Assembly: GCA_963835935.1 (NCBI GenBank)
Contig: CAWIHK010000001.1
Location: forward strand, 62,001-126,000
From: CAWIHK01 sp963835935
GTDB lineage: Bacteria; Bacteroidota; Ignavibacteria; UBA10030; CAVZMI01
Direction of reading: 5' to 3'
Length of the DNA stretch: 64,000 nt
In this document: one piece after another, positions 1-8,596 of the stretch
Position numbering within the stretch: the first letter of the stretch is position 1
Layout of the letters: every line of letters begins with the position of its first letter
Notes under the pieces: generated by a model
Told to the model about the DNA's origin: nothing
Databases searched by the model: none
Seen by the model: only the letters and a program-made list of their open reading frames with translations
Position numbers and translations under genes: made by a program

Positions 1-120
1 TTAATTATTTAAAGATAAATCAATCCAATTACTTTTTAAAAAATCGATAGAGATGAAATGTAAACGTGAAACATCGTGAAACAAATATAAATTATTTTTT
101 GAGGTATTGCAATCAAAATA

Positions 121-265
121 TTAGTTATCAACAGCTTATCCACGATTATTTTTTAATTGATAATCGGTTTCTAATTGTTTATTTTTCTACACATTATTGT
201 AATATTAGAATTGAAGCCTAAAATTGCGATATTAAATAAAGACTTTATCCACATCCGGATGTGGA
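121..265. other. AT-rich region with a cluster of DnaA-box-like sequences (possible origin region)
   Basis: The first 260 bases hold no gene and are very AT-rich. Within them lie TTATCAACA (125-133), TTATCCACG (136-144) and a perfect consensus DnaA box TTATCCACA (245-253). The last is the left arm of an 18-bp perfect palindrome (248-265) whose right arm gives the inverted box TGTGGAAAA (260-268). A further GTGGAAAAG lies at 291-299. Clustered DnaA boxes beside AT-rich DNA are the usual look of a bacterial origin, but dnaA, dnaN, rpmH or other origin neighbours are not in the window, so this could be chance in AT-rich DNA or a DnaA-titrating site. Confidence 0.35.
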
Positions 266-290
266 AAAAATGTCATTTTGGGAGATAAAT

Positions 291-665
291 GTGGAAAAGT
301 TAGGATTAATTGGTATTGGAGGCTTTGCAGGCAGTGTTTTTCGGTACTTAATGCAAGGTTTGATTCATAAGTGGACCGGACCGGGTTTTCCTTATGGCAC
401 GTTCGTTGTTAATATCCTCGGTTGTTTTTTCATTGGATTAATCATGACTCTGTCAGAGGAACGCTTTTTGATCAGTCAAAATTTGAGGATATTTTTAACT
501 GTCGGGTTGCTTGGCGGCTTTACAACGTTTTCTTCTTTCAGTTACGAGTCATACTCTTTATTCCAACAAGGTGAATATCTTTACGTGGCTTTTAATACAT
601 GGGGAAGTATTATTTTTGGTCTGCTTGCAACCTGGTGCGGTGCAGTTCTCGCACGGTTGTTTTAA
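291..665 (+). CDS. crcB: CrcB/Fluc fluoride ion channel
   Basis: Small four-helix membrane protein that exports fluoride as a dual-topology dimer. The family signatures are all present: GGFAGSVFRY near residues 10-19, GTFVVN with the conserved Asn at about 41, and GGFTTFSSFSYE near 75-86, which includes the Thr-Phe-Ser segment of the central sodium site. I chose the GTG at 291 because it has a GGGAG ribosome site six bases upstream and gives the usual N-terminus; GTG 261 and ATG 270 in the same frame would add about ten residues. It is followed 23 bases later by a DUF190 gene, a common partnership. No fluoride riboswitch was recognised upstream. Confidence 0.93.
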   Translation: MEKLGLIGIGGFAGSVFRYLMQGLIHKWTGPGFPYGTFVVNILGCFFIGLIMTLSEERFLISQNLRIFLTVGLLGGFTTFSSFSYESYSLFQQGEYLYVAFNTWGSIIFGLLATWCGAVLARLF

Positions 666-688
666 TTTTTTGAGAAAGGGTTGATGTT

Positions 689-1042
689 ATGAATCTTTCA
701 GGAGAAGGAAAACTACTCCGGATTTTTATCGGAGAGGCAGATAAAATTCATGGTAAACTGCTTTACGAAAAAATTGTTGAGCTTGCACGGCAGGATGGAA
801 TGGCCGGCGCGACTGTTCTTCGCGGTGTTGAAAGCTTTGGAGCATCGAGCAGGATTCATACGGCGAAGATCCTGCGTCTGTCCGAAGATCTTCCAATGGT
901 AATTGAAATTATAGATACAAAAGAAAAAATCGAGGCACTCCTTCCAAAAATCGATATGGTGTTGAATGATGCCGATTGCGGCGGAATTGTGACGGTTGAA
1001 TCAGTCGAGATTTTAAAATATTTTCATCAGCGGAAGAATTGA
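689..1042 (+). CDS. DUF190 family protein
   Basis: A 117-residue soluble protein matching the DUF190 family: an N-terminal beta strand (KLLRIFIGEAD), the conserved segment GMAGATVLRGVESFG near residues 37-51, and the central LPMVIEIIDTKEKIEALLP. The fold is ferredoxin-like and resembles PII-type proteins. DUF190 genes often sit next to crcB and may modulate fluoride export, but the biochemical role is not established. It shares a transcription unit with crcB by position and faces the lut operon convergently. Confidence 0.88.
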   Translation: MNLSGEGKLLRIFIGEADKIHGKLLYEKIVELARQDGMAGATVLRGVESFGASSRIHTAKILRLSEDLPMVIEIIDTKEKIEALLPKIDMVLNDADCGGIVTVESVEILKYFHQRKN

Positions 1043-1059
1043 GACTGTAACTCTACAAT

Positions 1060-1671
1060 TTAATCCTCCACTAAAATAACGATCAACTCGCGCGGGCCGT
1101 GCATTCCTTGAATTAGTATCTTCTCAATATCAGCCGTACGGCTTGGCCCGGTTATAAAGATCATACTGCTGAGATTAGCAGGCCATTCCTCGTTACCGAT
1201 TGCCCAGTACCGGAAAAATTCTTCCATATTTTGATACAATTTTCTTTTTGATGCGATGACGATATGACGGCTCGGTAATAAAGACGCTGAACGCCGAGAA
1301 AATTTTCCGTGGCAAATTACGATGGTTCCGGTCTCCGCTATCAATCCGTCGCACGATGTTACACCTGTTTCGGCTTCAAGAATATTGTCGGTGGATTTCC
1401 ATTGACTTAAATCATACTTCTCTAATTCATGGTCGTTTGCAATGAATACTTTTCCGCTGATCTTCAACAGCATTTCAAGCTGTTCGGCAATGGATTTCTC
1501 GGAAGCTGGAATGCACAATCCGCCGACGGATTGAATTCTTTCGGAAAATAATTTAATCGCATCTCTTTCTTGCATCGGCTGTTGACGGCTGCTTTTCACT
1601 CCCGATTTTTCTGATGTGTCGGATCCCGATGATATATCGAGTTGTTTTAATATTGATTCACGTTCATCCAT
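1060..1671 (-). CDS. lutC: Lactate utilization protein C (LUD domain)
   Basis: Third subunit of the LutABC iron-sulfur L-lactate oxidase system that converts lactate to pyruvate. The LUD domain occupies most of the protein; visible family features are the Asp/Glu-rich central segment (CDGLIAETGTIVI, about 107-119), the strand SRHIVIASK, and the conserved C-terminal FITGPSRTADIE with HGPRELIVILVE. The N-terminal 40 residues are polar and likely flexible. The start overlaps the end of lutB by 8 bases, which suggests translational coupling. Confidence 0.93.
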   Translation of the reverse strand: MDERESILKQLDISSGSDTSEKSGVKSSRQQPMQERDAIKLFSERIQSVGGLCIPASEKSIAEQLEMLLKISGKVFIANDHELEKYDLSQWKSTDNILEAETGVTSCDGLIAETGTIVICHGKFSRRSASLLPSRHIVIASKRKLYQNMEEFFRYWAIGNEEWPANLSSMIFITGPSRTADIEKILIQGMHGPRELIVILVED

Positions 1672-3064
1672 CGTTCTCGGTTTGCTCCTTCCACAATTGG
1701 CGGAATGTTTTTTTCGCCGGCTTAGGGAAGTTCCTCGTCTTTGACCAGATGGGAACTCTCATCGTGTTTCCTCTCCCCATAATCTTACCATAAATTTTTG
1801 CACCCAATGTTGCCGCTGCAAGTGTTCTTGAATTCTTCAAAAGAATCACCCAGAGTTTAAAAATTATTTTTTCCGTTTTTTTTGATAATTTATGATCGAC
1901 AATAGCAGATCGTTGGTGCAGCAGAAGCCGATGAATTGGAATTTTAACCGGACAGATATCCGAACAACTTCCGCACAAAGAAGACGCGAATGGCAATGCT
2001 TTGGCATCATCGAGATTTGTCATCGATGGTGTGAGGATAGAACCGATCGGCCCGGGATACACCGAACCGTATGCATGTCCGCCGATGGTTTGATAAACCG
2101 GACAAATATTCAAACACGCCCCGCATCGGATACATTTTAACATCGAGCGTAATTCTGGATCCTGAAGAATGGAAGAGCGGTTGTTGTCAACAAGGATGAG
2201 ATAAATCTCTTCCGGGCCATCCGTATCTTCATCCTTTCTGTGAGACTGTATGACCGACACATAACTCGTCATGCGCTGGCCTGTCGCGCTTCGTGGAAGC
2301 ATTCTCAAGAAAAGAGGGAGATGATCGATCTTTGGAATAATTTTTTCGATGCCGGTGATTGCGATGTGAGTCTTCGGCAAAGTTGTTACGAAGCGAGCGT
2401 TTCCTTCATTTTCAATGATGACAATAGAACCGGTTTCCGCGATTAAAAAATTTGCACCGGTTATTCCGATATCGGCATCGAGAAACTTTTGCCTGAGCGT
2501 TGCACGCGCCGCCGCGGTTAATTGCTGTGGATCATCCGTATAAGGAATATTTAGTTCCTTTGAAAAAAGCTCGCCGATTTGTTTCCGCGATAAATGAAGT
2601 GCGGGAGCTGTAATGTGCGATGGCGGTTCATGATTTAATTGTACGATGTACTCGCCAAGATCGGTTTCGACAATTTCACAACCTTGCGATTCGAGAAATG
2701 GATTAAGAGCAATCTCTTCCGTCACCATTGATTTCGATTTTACAATAGATCGTGCCTGTTTGAGCCGCACGATGCTATAAACCAGCAAACATGCAGATTC
2801 CGCCGTTCGTGCCCATAAAATTTTGATGCCGTGTGCCGACGCATTTTTTTCAAATTCTTCGAGGTATTGACCGAGATGTTCAAGAACTTCTTCTTTGATC
2901 TCCGAAGCTTCGATCCGCCAATCTTCCCAATTTGAAATTTCACTGACAACTTTTTCACGTGCTGCAAGTGTGTGTTTTGTCGCCTTCAACAAATTTTCGC
3001 GCAACTGTGCGTTATGGATTGCTTGATGCGCGTTGGATAAAAATTGTCGAGATTTTTTCTGCAT
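1664..3064 (-). CDS. lutB: Lactate utilization protein B (LUD domain plus two 4Fe-4S clusters)
   Basis: Central iron-sulfur subunit of the LutABC complex. The N-terminal two thirds is a LUD domain, with NFLIAETGSIVIIENEGN near residues 205-222 and FVTTLPKTHIAITGIEKI after it. Two ferredoxin-type Cys motifs follow: CIRCGACLNICP near 310-321 and CGSCSDICP near 364-372. The C-terminal tail carries the Trp-rich DUF3390-like segment. A length of 466 residues is normal. It lies 6 bases downstream of lutA and overlaps lutC, so the three genes form one operon. Confidence 0.95.
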   Translation of the reverse strand: MQKKSRQFLSNAHQAIHNAQLRENLLKATKHTLAAREKVVSEISNWEDWRIEASEIKEEVLEHLGQYLEEFEKNASAHGIKILWARTAESACLLVYSIVRLKQARSIVKSKSMVTEEIALNPFLESQGCEIVETDLGEYIVQLNHEPPSHITAPALHLSRKQIGELFSKELNIPYTDDPQQLTAAARATLRQKFLDADIGITGANFLIAETGSIVIIENEGNARFVTTLPKTHIAITGIEKIIPKIDHLPLFLRMLPRSATGQRMTSYVSVIQSHRKDEDTDGPEEIYLILVDNNRSSILQDPELRSMLKCIRCGACLNICPVYQTIGGHAYGSVYPGPIGSILTPSMTNLDDAKALPFASSLCGSCSDICPVKIPIHRLLLHQRSAIVDHKLSKKTEKIIFKLWVILLKNSRTLAAATLGAKIYGKIMGRGNTMRVPIWSKTRNFPKPAKKTFRQLWKEQTENDG

Positions 3065-3070
3065 GGTTAA

Positions 3071-3784
3071 TTATTGCCTGGCTAAAATTTCTGCAAGGTG
3101 GATTGACTTAATATTTGTTTTTTTTCTTCGCATGTAGCCGTCGATCTGCATTAAACAGCTTGAATCGTTCGCGGTCACATATTCAACTCCTGCTTTCATG
3201 ATGTTTTGGACTTTTCTATCGGCCATCTCAGTCGAAATCTCCGGATACTTCACCGCAAACGTTCCGCCAAACCCACAGCATCTATCGCTTTCTTCCATTT
3301 CGATCAACTCAAGTCCCTTAACCTTACTTAGTAATAAACGAGGTTCTTCTTTGATTTTGAGTTCACGAAGTAAATGACATGAGTCGTGATATGTTACTCG
3401 ATGCCTAAACCGCGCACCAATATCGATAACTTGTAGTTTATGGACGATGAATTCTGAAAACTCATAGGTTCGTTCGCAAAGTTGGCGATAGTCTTCCGGC
3501 ATATCTTCAGGCCATAATTCTTTATACAAATTTCGAATCATACTCACACACGAGCCGCTTGGTCCGACAATGTATTCGCTTCCGTCAAATATTTTTAACC
3601 AACGTTCTGCAACCGATCGAGCCTCGTGACGATAACCGGTATTCATCGCCGGTTGTCCGCAGCAAGTTTGTTTGGGATTATACTCCACATCGACTTCAAG
3701 CCGGCGGAGAATAGAAAGCATTGCAATACCCGTTTCCGGATAGAATTGGTCAACCAAACATGGTATGAAAAGAGATACACGCAT
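3071..3784 (-). CDS. lutA: Lactate utilization protein A (Cys-rich CCG-domain oxidoreductase)
   Basis: First gene of the lutABC operon. It has two CCG-type Cys-rich domains, as in LutA/YkgE and the GlpC/heterodisulfide reductase B superfamily: TCCGQPAMNTGY near residues 41-52 and SDRCCGFGGTFAVKYPEIS near 165-183, each with upstream Cys residues (PCLVDQFYPETG at the start and HDSCHLLRELK in the second half). These motifs bind iron-sulfur cofactors. No lactate permease or regulator gene is adjacent. A palindromic repeat lies immediately upstream, so the promoter is presumably inside or near it. Confidence 0.94.
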   Translation of the reverse strand: MRVSLFIPCLVDQFYPETGIAMLSILRRLEVDVEYNPKQTCCGQPAMNTGYRHEARSVAERWLKIFDGSEYIVGPSGSCVSMIRNLYKELWPEDMPEDYRQLCERTYEFSEFIVHKLQVIDIGARFRHRVTYHDSCHLLRELKIKEEPRLLLSKVKGLELIEMEESDRCCGFGGTFAVKYPEISTEMADRKVQNIMKAGVEYVTANDSSCLMQIDGYMRRKKTNIKSIHLAEILARQ

Positions 3785-3794
3785 AATGATTATT

Positions 3795-3981
3795 TAGTTC
3801 GCGCTGAAAAACCTTTGTGTCCTTCATAGATTGCCAACTCACCTTTGCGAACTTTGTGGTTAACCACAGAGCCCACAGAGAGTAAATGGCTTTTCCCGAA
3901 GGGATCCCTTTCGGACTATGAAGAACACAAAGGAATATTTTATATTACTCATAGTTTAATTGACTTTTTCAGTGAGAACTA
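3795..3981. repeat. MITE-like palindromic repeat, copy 1
   Basis: A 187-bp intergenic element with 17-bp imperfect terminal inverted repeats: TAGTTCGCGCTGAAAAA at the left, matched in inverse by TTTTTCAGTGAGAACTA at the right. The interior holds a second palindrome, CTTTGTGGTTAACCACAGAG (3852-3871), and a near-palindromic GAAGGGATCCCTTTC stem. A clear second copy lies at 46014-46178; it lacks 22 bases corresponding to the last stem. There is no coding potential. The size, inverted ends and dispersed copies suggest a non-autonomous mobile element. Confidence 0.75.
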
Positions 3982-4033
3982 TTTATAAATGTAACTATTG
4001 ATGGTATAAAAAGAAAGGAATAATGTGAAGATA

Positions 4034-4068
4034 GAAAACAGAAAACAGAAGACAGAAAACGGAAGACA
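4034..4068. repeat. Five degenerate 7-bp direct repeats (GAAAACA/GAAGACA)
   Basis: Five consecutive units read GAAAACA, GAAAACA, GAAGACA, GAAAACG, GAAGACA. They sit between the lut operon promoter side and the stop of the next minus-strand gene. The tract is purely purine/AC-rich, with no coding or hairpin potential seen. Confidence 0.6.
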
Positions 4069-4114
4069 GAATGAGTCGTGAATGGAGTTTCAAAATTTAC
4101 AGAGGCCAAAGAGA

Positions 4115-5404
4115 TCAGGTTTTCTGCTGTTTCTTTTTTGCGGCGGGGAAGAGAATGTTATTGAGTATCAATCTGTATCCGGGAGAATTTTTATGCAGTG
4201 CGAGGTCTGTCGGTGGATCCCAAACTGCATGTTGGTAATCTTCCGGATCGTGGCCGCCGTAAAAAGTAAAAGTTCCGCGTCCGAAGTTACCGTGCAAATA
4301 TTTTACTTGCTCGGTTCCTTCTTTTTGGGCTAAAATCGTAATGTTCCGTTTTATCAGATTTTTTTTGAATCCTGTTGTCTGTCCCATGAAGCCCTTGATG
4401 ATATTCACGTGATCTTGTGTCAACATAGTCGGCACCGGATCGTACTTGGCGGAAAAATCGAACAGCGTGAAATAATCTGTGTTCGGATCCATAATCGGAA
4501 CTGGATCGCTCGGCGGAATATCGATGTCGGAATATTCGTAGATCAACGGATTCATCACCAGCTTGAAATTTTCAAAGGCGAGAGTTTTGGAAAAATCTAA
4601 TTTCTTTTGCGCATCCGGATCGGGCGGATCGCCATCGAACATGACATCGGCGATATTCGTGTTCTCGGCGGCAAGAGCAATGTCGAATGTATCTGTTGCA
4701 GAACACATCGCAAAAAGAAATCCGCCATTTCCGATATAAGCTTTGATGGCACGCGCAACGGCTTTTTTCATTTCGGATACTTTTTTAAATCCAAGTTTGG
4801 CGGCCATCTTTTCATTTATCGCAACCTGGTCGATGTACCATTGTTGCGTTGAATAATTGGCGTAAAATTTTCCATACTGGCCGGTAAAATCTTCATGATG
4901 TAAATGAAGCCAGTCGTAATCTTTTAATTTTCCATGGAGGACTTCTTCGTCCCATACTTTATCGTACGGGATTTCAGCGTACTCGAGTGCCAGAGTTACG
5001 GCATCATCCCACGGATTAAAATTCGGAGGAACGTAAACTGCAATCTTCGGAACTTTTTCGAGCAGGACAATATCCATATTATTATCTTCTTGCTGGATTT
5101 CGGCGAGTATCTGATTGGCTTGAGTTCCGTTGATGGTTTCGAATGATACTTCACGGATTCTACATTCGCGGGCAAACTCTTCATGATAATCGAACATGAA
5201 CGAACCGCCGCGGTAATTGAGCAGCCAATCGACATTCAATCCATTCTTCAAAACGAAGAATGCTATTCCATAAGCTTTGAGATGATTCGTCTGTTGTAAG
5301 TCCATCGGGATCAGAATTTTTTGAGCAAAAACAGGCAGCGTCAAGATTATACAGAGGAGAAAACTCAGCCAAAGTTTAATTCTCCTATGATTAGATGGAC
5401 TCAT
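4115..5404 (-). CDS. Exported protein of unknown function (family often mislabelled asparagine synthetase B)
   Basis: A 429-residue protein with a clear signal peptide (basic start, hydrophobic LWLSFLLCIILTLPVFAQ, cleavage after AQ near residue 28). Conserved-looking blocks are DLQQTNHLKAYGIAFFVL, LLNYRGGSFMFDY, DYDWLHLHHEDFTGQYGKFY and AIKAYIGNGGFLFAMCSATDTFD; the last resembles the strand-turn of a class I glutamine-amidotransferase-like (DUF4159/ThuA-type) fold. I see neither an N-terminal Cys nucleophile nor an SGGxDS ATP-pyrophosphatase motif, so an asparagine synthetase role is not supported. The start overlaps the stop of the TPR gene upstream by ATGA and has an AGGTGA ribosome site, so the two are cotranscribed. 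Confidence 0.75.
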   Translation of the reverse strand: MSPSNHRRIKLWLSFLLCIILTLPVFAQKILIPMDLQQTNHLKAYGIAFFVLKNGLNVDWLLNYRGGSFMFDYHEEFARECRIREVSFETINGTQANQILAEIQQEDNNMDIVLLEKVPKIAVYVPPNFNPWDDAVTLALEYAEIPYDKVWDEEVLHGKLKDYDWLHLHHEDFTGQYGKFYANYSTQQWYIDQVAINEKMAAKLGFKKVSEMKKAVARAIKAYIGNGGFLFAMCSATDTFDIALAAENTNIADVMFDGDPPDPDAQKKLDFSKTLAFENFKLVMNPLIYEYSDIDIPPSDPVPIMDPNTDYFTLFDFSAKYDPVPTMLTQDHVNIIKGFMGQTTGFKKNLIKRNITILAQKEGTEQVKYLHGNFGRGTFTFYGGHDPEDYQHAVWDPPTDLALHKNSPGYRLILNNILFPAAKKKQQKT

Positions 5405-7314
5405 ATCGATTCACCTCTGAGGCGTCGGATTCGTATTCGAGCGTCATCTGTAAAAAATGAAGAAGGGAATTGTTCCAGCAGTCGTTCATATGTCTGGATT
5501 GCTTCCTGCTTTTTGTCGGCATCGTGTTCGTAAATATCGCCGATCATGAAGAGAGCTTTGTCGGCGTAAATACTTTCTGCATATTCATGCAGAAGGCGTT
5601 CGCATGCTTGGATCGCATCCGGCCAATGTCCGATGCGGCGGAACCATTCAGCTTTTCGAAGAAGCACGTCGTCGAAGAGCAGCGTGCTCTTGAATCTTTG
5701 AAGAATATCATCTAGAAGCGCAAGCGCTTCAGAATAATTTCGTTGTTCAGTAAGGAATTCAGCTTTGGCGTAAAGAATTAAAGCTTCGCGGTCCACCTTG
5801 ATGTGTTGTTGTAAGAAAATTTGAAGTTCGAGTGCGTCGTTTGCCACATCGAATTTCGAAGCGGCCGCGAGAGGCTTCAGTTGCGCAAGGACGCTGTCGA
5901 ATTCTCCTCTATAATATGAAATACGAATTGATTTCATCGAAGCTAGCTGCCGTACGTCATCTACGAATCCGTTTTCCGGAGATAAAAGAATGCTGTAGAG
6001 TGAATCTGCTTTTTGGAGATCGCCGCGTGCTGTATAGACATCGCCTAAGAGAAATAAAACCGCCGGAGTATATCGAGCGGAAGAATATTCACTGAGAATT
6101 TTTTTCAAAAGGTCGATGGAGTTGTTCAATTCAAAAAAAGAATTGTAATATAACGATGCGGCTCGAATCAAACTCTGCAATCCGTAATCGGAGCCGGGAT
6201 AATCTTCCGCAATTTTCTTATAAAGGGCGATAGCTTTTCTTAATTGGGAAGAATTTTGCTCGGCATTGTTTCCTGTTCGGCCGGATGTATCCGACCGGAG
6301 AGCTTGTTCTTCGATCGCATGGGCGCATCCGAACCGTGCTTGCGGAATCAGCGTTGAATCTTCCGCGTGATCGATAAAAAATTGAAAGCTTCTTTGTGCG
6401 ATCGAGTAGGCACGATCCTGCATCATTTGTTCTCCGAATGATAAAATCTCTTTTCCATTTGCTTTCACCAGGCCGTCGATATGTTGTTCAACGGCGAATG
6501 CATCGTCGTACCGTTTTGCTTCCAGCAGAATCCACCCGTAGATTTTTTGATAGTCGATGTCGGAAGAATTTTCCAAAGCCATTGCCGAACTCACCTTCAA
6601 TGCCGCTTGCAATCCGTCGGGTTTTGATGTGTATGAAGAAATTCGAATGCGAACATTATCCAGCATCGTGCCGTTTGACAATTTCAAGAGAGCTAAATAT
6701 TCCCGGGTTGCATCTTCATATCTGAGGATAGCGGAATACAATCCGGCGATGTCCTGTGTGAAGTTGAGTTTATCTGTGCTTTGCTCGCGGCCTTTCTCCA
6801 GCATAGAAATTGCTTTTTCGTATTGCCGATTCCAGATTACAAAATGCGCGATGGCTCGATAAGCTCCTGCCGAATTACCTAACGTACGAATTCCTTCTTC
6901 CCAAATTTCAAATGCCTTCTTCTGATCGCCGGATTTAAAATATGCATCGCCCAAATATCCGATAAGAGTAATATCTGTTCTATTTGTTTCCAGTTCGCGG
7001 TGCAAGATTGCGATCAATGAATCATATTGCTTCAATTGTGTGTAGCAGCGCCGGACCCCGTCAAAAAAAATTATATTAGTAGGCGTTGCATTGTACAGTT
7101 GCCGATAAAACCCGAGCGCTTTTTCATAATCACCGGCATGCTCGAACGCGTTCGCCAGTTGATTCCAACGATTGAGTGAATCTCCGCGCAGTTGAAGATA
7201 TTGATTCGCGTTGTTATTCCGATTGGTTTGTGCATAAACGAGACGTGAAAAAAGTAGGAGAACAATAAGAACCGGCAAGAACGGCAAAATGTTATTCAAT
7301 CTTAATGAAACCAT
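5401..7314 (-). CDS. Exported tetratricopeptide-repeat protein
   Basis: A 637-residue protein with a signal peptide (hydrophobic stretch ILPFLPVLIVLLLFSRLVYA, then QTN). The rest is built of TPR helices: NRWNQLANAFEHAGDYEKALGFY, LIGYLGDAYFKSGDQKKAFEIW, AVLFLLGDVYTARGDLQKADSLY and, near the C-terminus, KALFMIGDIYEHDADKKQEA. It is probably a periplasmic scaffold. The frame stays open upstream to 7506, but the ATG at 7314 directly precedes the signal peptide and avoids overlap with the divergent dxr gene at 7388, so that start is preferred. It is coupled by a 4-base overlap to the exported protein downstream. Confidence 0.85.
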   Translation of the reverse strand: MVSLRLNNILPFLPVLIVLLLFSRLVYAQTNRNNNANQYLQLRGDSLNRWNQLANAFEHAGDYEKALGFYRQLYNATPTNIIFFDGVRRCYTQLKQYDSLIAILHRELETNRTDITLIGYLGDAYFKSGDQKKAFEIWEEGIRTLGNSAGAYRAIAHFVIWNRQYEKAISMLEKGREQSTDKLNFTQDIAGLYSAILRYEDATREYLALLKLSNGTMLDNVRIRISSYTSKPDGLQAALKVSSAMALENSSDIDYQKIYGWILLEAKRYDDAFAVEQHIDGLVKANGKEILSFGEQMMQDRAYSIAQRSFQFFIDHAEDSTLIPQARFGCAHAIEEQALRSDTSGRTGNNAEQNSSQLRKAIALYKKIAEDYPGSDYGLQSLIRAASLYYNSFFELNNSIDLLKKILSEYSSARYTPAVLFLLGDVYTARGDLQKADSLYSILLSPENGFVDDVRQLASMKSIRISYYRGEFDSVLAQLKPLAAASKFDVANDALELQIFLQQHIKVDREALILYAKAEFLTEQRNYSEALALLDDILQRFKSTLLFDDVLLRKAEWFRRIGHWPDAIQACERLLHEYAESIYADKALFMIGDIYEHDADKKQEAIQTYERLLEQFPSSFFTDDARIRIRRLRGESI

Positions 7315-7387
7315 ATTATAAATATATGTAAAAAATGTTCGATTTCCATTCCTTGATTCAGATTCTCCATTTCCGTACCTTGATATT

Positions 7388-8533
7388 ATGTTGAAGAATA
7401 TCGCCATACTAGGTTCCACCGGCTCAATCGGCTGCAACAGCTTGGAAGTTATCGAAAATTTGCCTGACCGGTTTCGGGCCTCATACCTGACGACGAACAA
7501 AAACATAGATTTGTTAATTCAACAAATCCGGAAGTTCAAACCGGTTGCAGTTGTCGTTCTCGATAGAAGTGCGGGCGAAAAACTTCGGAGTATGGTGTTC
7601 GATAAGACCGAAGTATTAGTCGGTGAAGAAGGATTGATCGAGATTGTCCAGCGAGATGATGTAGATATTGTTATCAACTCTCTCGTAGGTTTTGCAGGAT
7701 TGCGTCCGACAATCGAGGCAATCCGAAAGCGAAAATCGATAGCGCTTGCAAACAAAGAAACGCTCGTCGTTGCGGGTGAAATAATTACTGGGTTGGTAGA
7801 AGAATTTAATGTATCGTTGGTACCGATCGACAGTGAACACAGCGCTATACTTCAATGTTTGAGAGGTGAGAATGCGGGAAGTGTTTCCCGTTTGATACTT
7901 ACTGCTTCGGGCGGGCCTTTCAACACACGCAAGAAGGAAGAGTTTTCTTCGTTTACTGTCGCAGAAGCATTGAACCATCCGAATTGGAAAATGGGAAATA
8001 AAATTACGATTGATTCCGCCACGTTGATGAATAAAGGTTTGGAGGTAATGGAAGCGCGGTGGCTTTTTAAACTACTGCCGGAAAAAATCAACGTTGTCAT
8101 TCATCCTCAATCTATTATTCATTCGATGGTGGAATTTGTCGATGGTTCGATTAAAGCACAGCTTGGCATTCCGGATATGAAGATTCCGATTCAGTATGCA
8201 CTCACGTATCCGGAACGGATGGCGTCGCCGTGGGCGAAGCTTGACTTCACAAAAATTCCGGAAATGACATTCTCTGCTCCCGATTTTGACAAGTTCGAAT
8301 GTCTTGGACTCGCTTTCGAAGCAATGAACCGCGGCGGAAGCGCCCCGGCTGTAATCAATGCCGCAAATGAAGTTGCGGTGGATATGTTTTTAAAAAATAA
8401 AGTTCGCTTCAGCGAGATTCCACGCATGATACGAACCGCGCTCGATCGATTGCGAATTGTCGATCATCCGGAGCTGCCGCATATCTTTGAAGCAGACCGC
8501 GCGACACGCGAATTATTAATTGGATATCAATAA
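7388..8533 (+). CDS. dxr: 1-deoxy-D-xylulose 5-phosphate reductoisomerase
   Basis: Catalyses the NADPH-dependent rearrangement and reduction of DXP to 2-C-methyl-D-erythritol 4-phosphate in the MEP isoprenoid pathway. The NADPH-binding GSTGSIG lies near residues 9-15, the metal-binding PIDSEHSAI near 146-154, and the substrate/flexible-loop blocks ASGGPF, NHPNWKMGNKITIDSATLMNKGLE and HPQSIIHSMVEF follow in order, then the C-terminal helical domain with AANEVAV. A length of 381 residues is typical. It is divergent from the TPR gene and 63 bases upstream of rseP, an arrangement common in many phyla. Confidence 0.97.
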   Translation: MLKNIAILGSTGSIGCNSLEVIENLPDRFRASYLTTNKNIDLLIQQIRKFKPVAVVVLDRSAGEKLRSMVFDKTEVLVGEEGLIEIVQRDDVDIVINSLVGFAGLRPTIEAIRKRKSIALANKETLVVAGEIITGLVEEFNVSLVPIDSEHSAILQCLRGENAGSVSRLILTASGGPFNTRKKEEFSSFTVAEALNHPNWKMGNKITIDSATLMNKGLEVMEARWLFKLLPEKINVVIHPQSIIHSMVEFVDGSIKAQLGIPDMKIPIQYALTYPERMASPWAKLDFTKIPEMTFSAPDFDKFECLGLAFEAMNRGGSAPAVINAANEVAVDMFLKNKVRFSEIPRMIRTALDRLRIVDHPELPHIFEADRATRELLIGYQ

Positions 8534-8596
8534 CAGATGTTACACAATTCGAAATTCTACATTCGAAATTCGAATTTCTCAATTGGGGGTTTTTGA

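Noticed and set aside
180..290. Fluoride riboswitch in front of crcB
   Set aside because: The short conserved crcB-motif pattern of this riboswitch could not be found; the interval holds DnaA-box-like sequences and a palindrome instead.
4115..5404. Asparagine synthetase B function
   Set aside because: The protein is exported and shows neither a glutamine amidohydrolase Cys start nor the SGG-type ATP-pyrophosphatase motif.
7315..7506. N-terminal extension of the TPR gene to 7506
   Set aside because: It would overlap the dxr gene by more than 100 bases, and the signal peptide starts only at the ATG at 7314.
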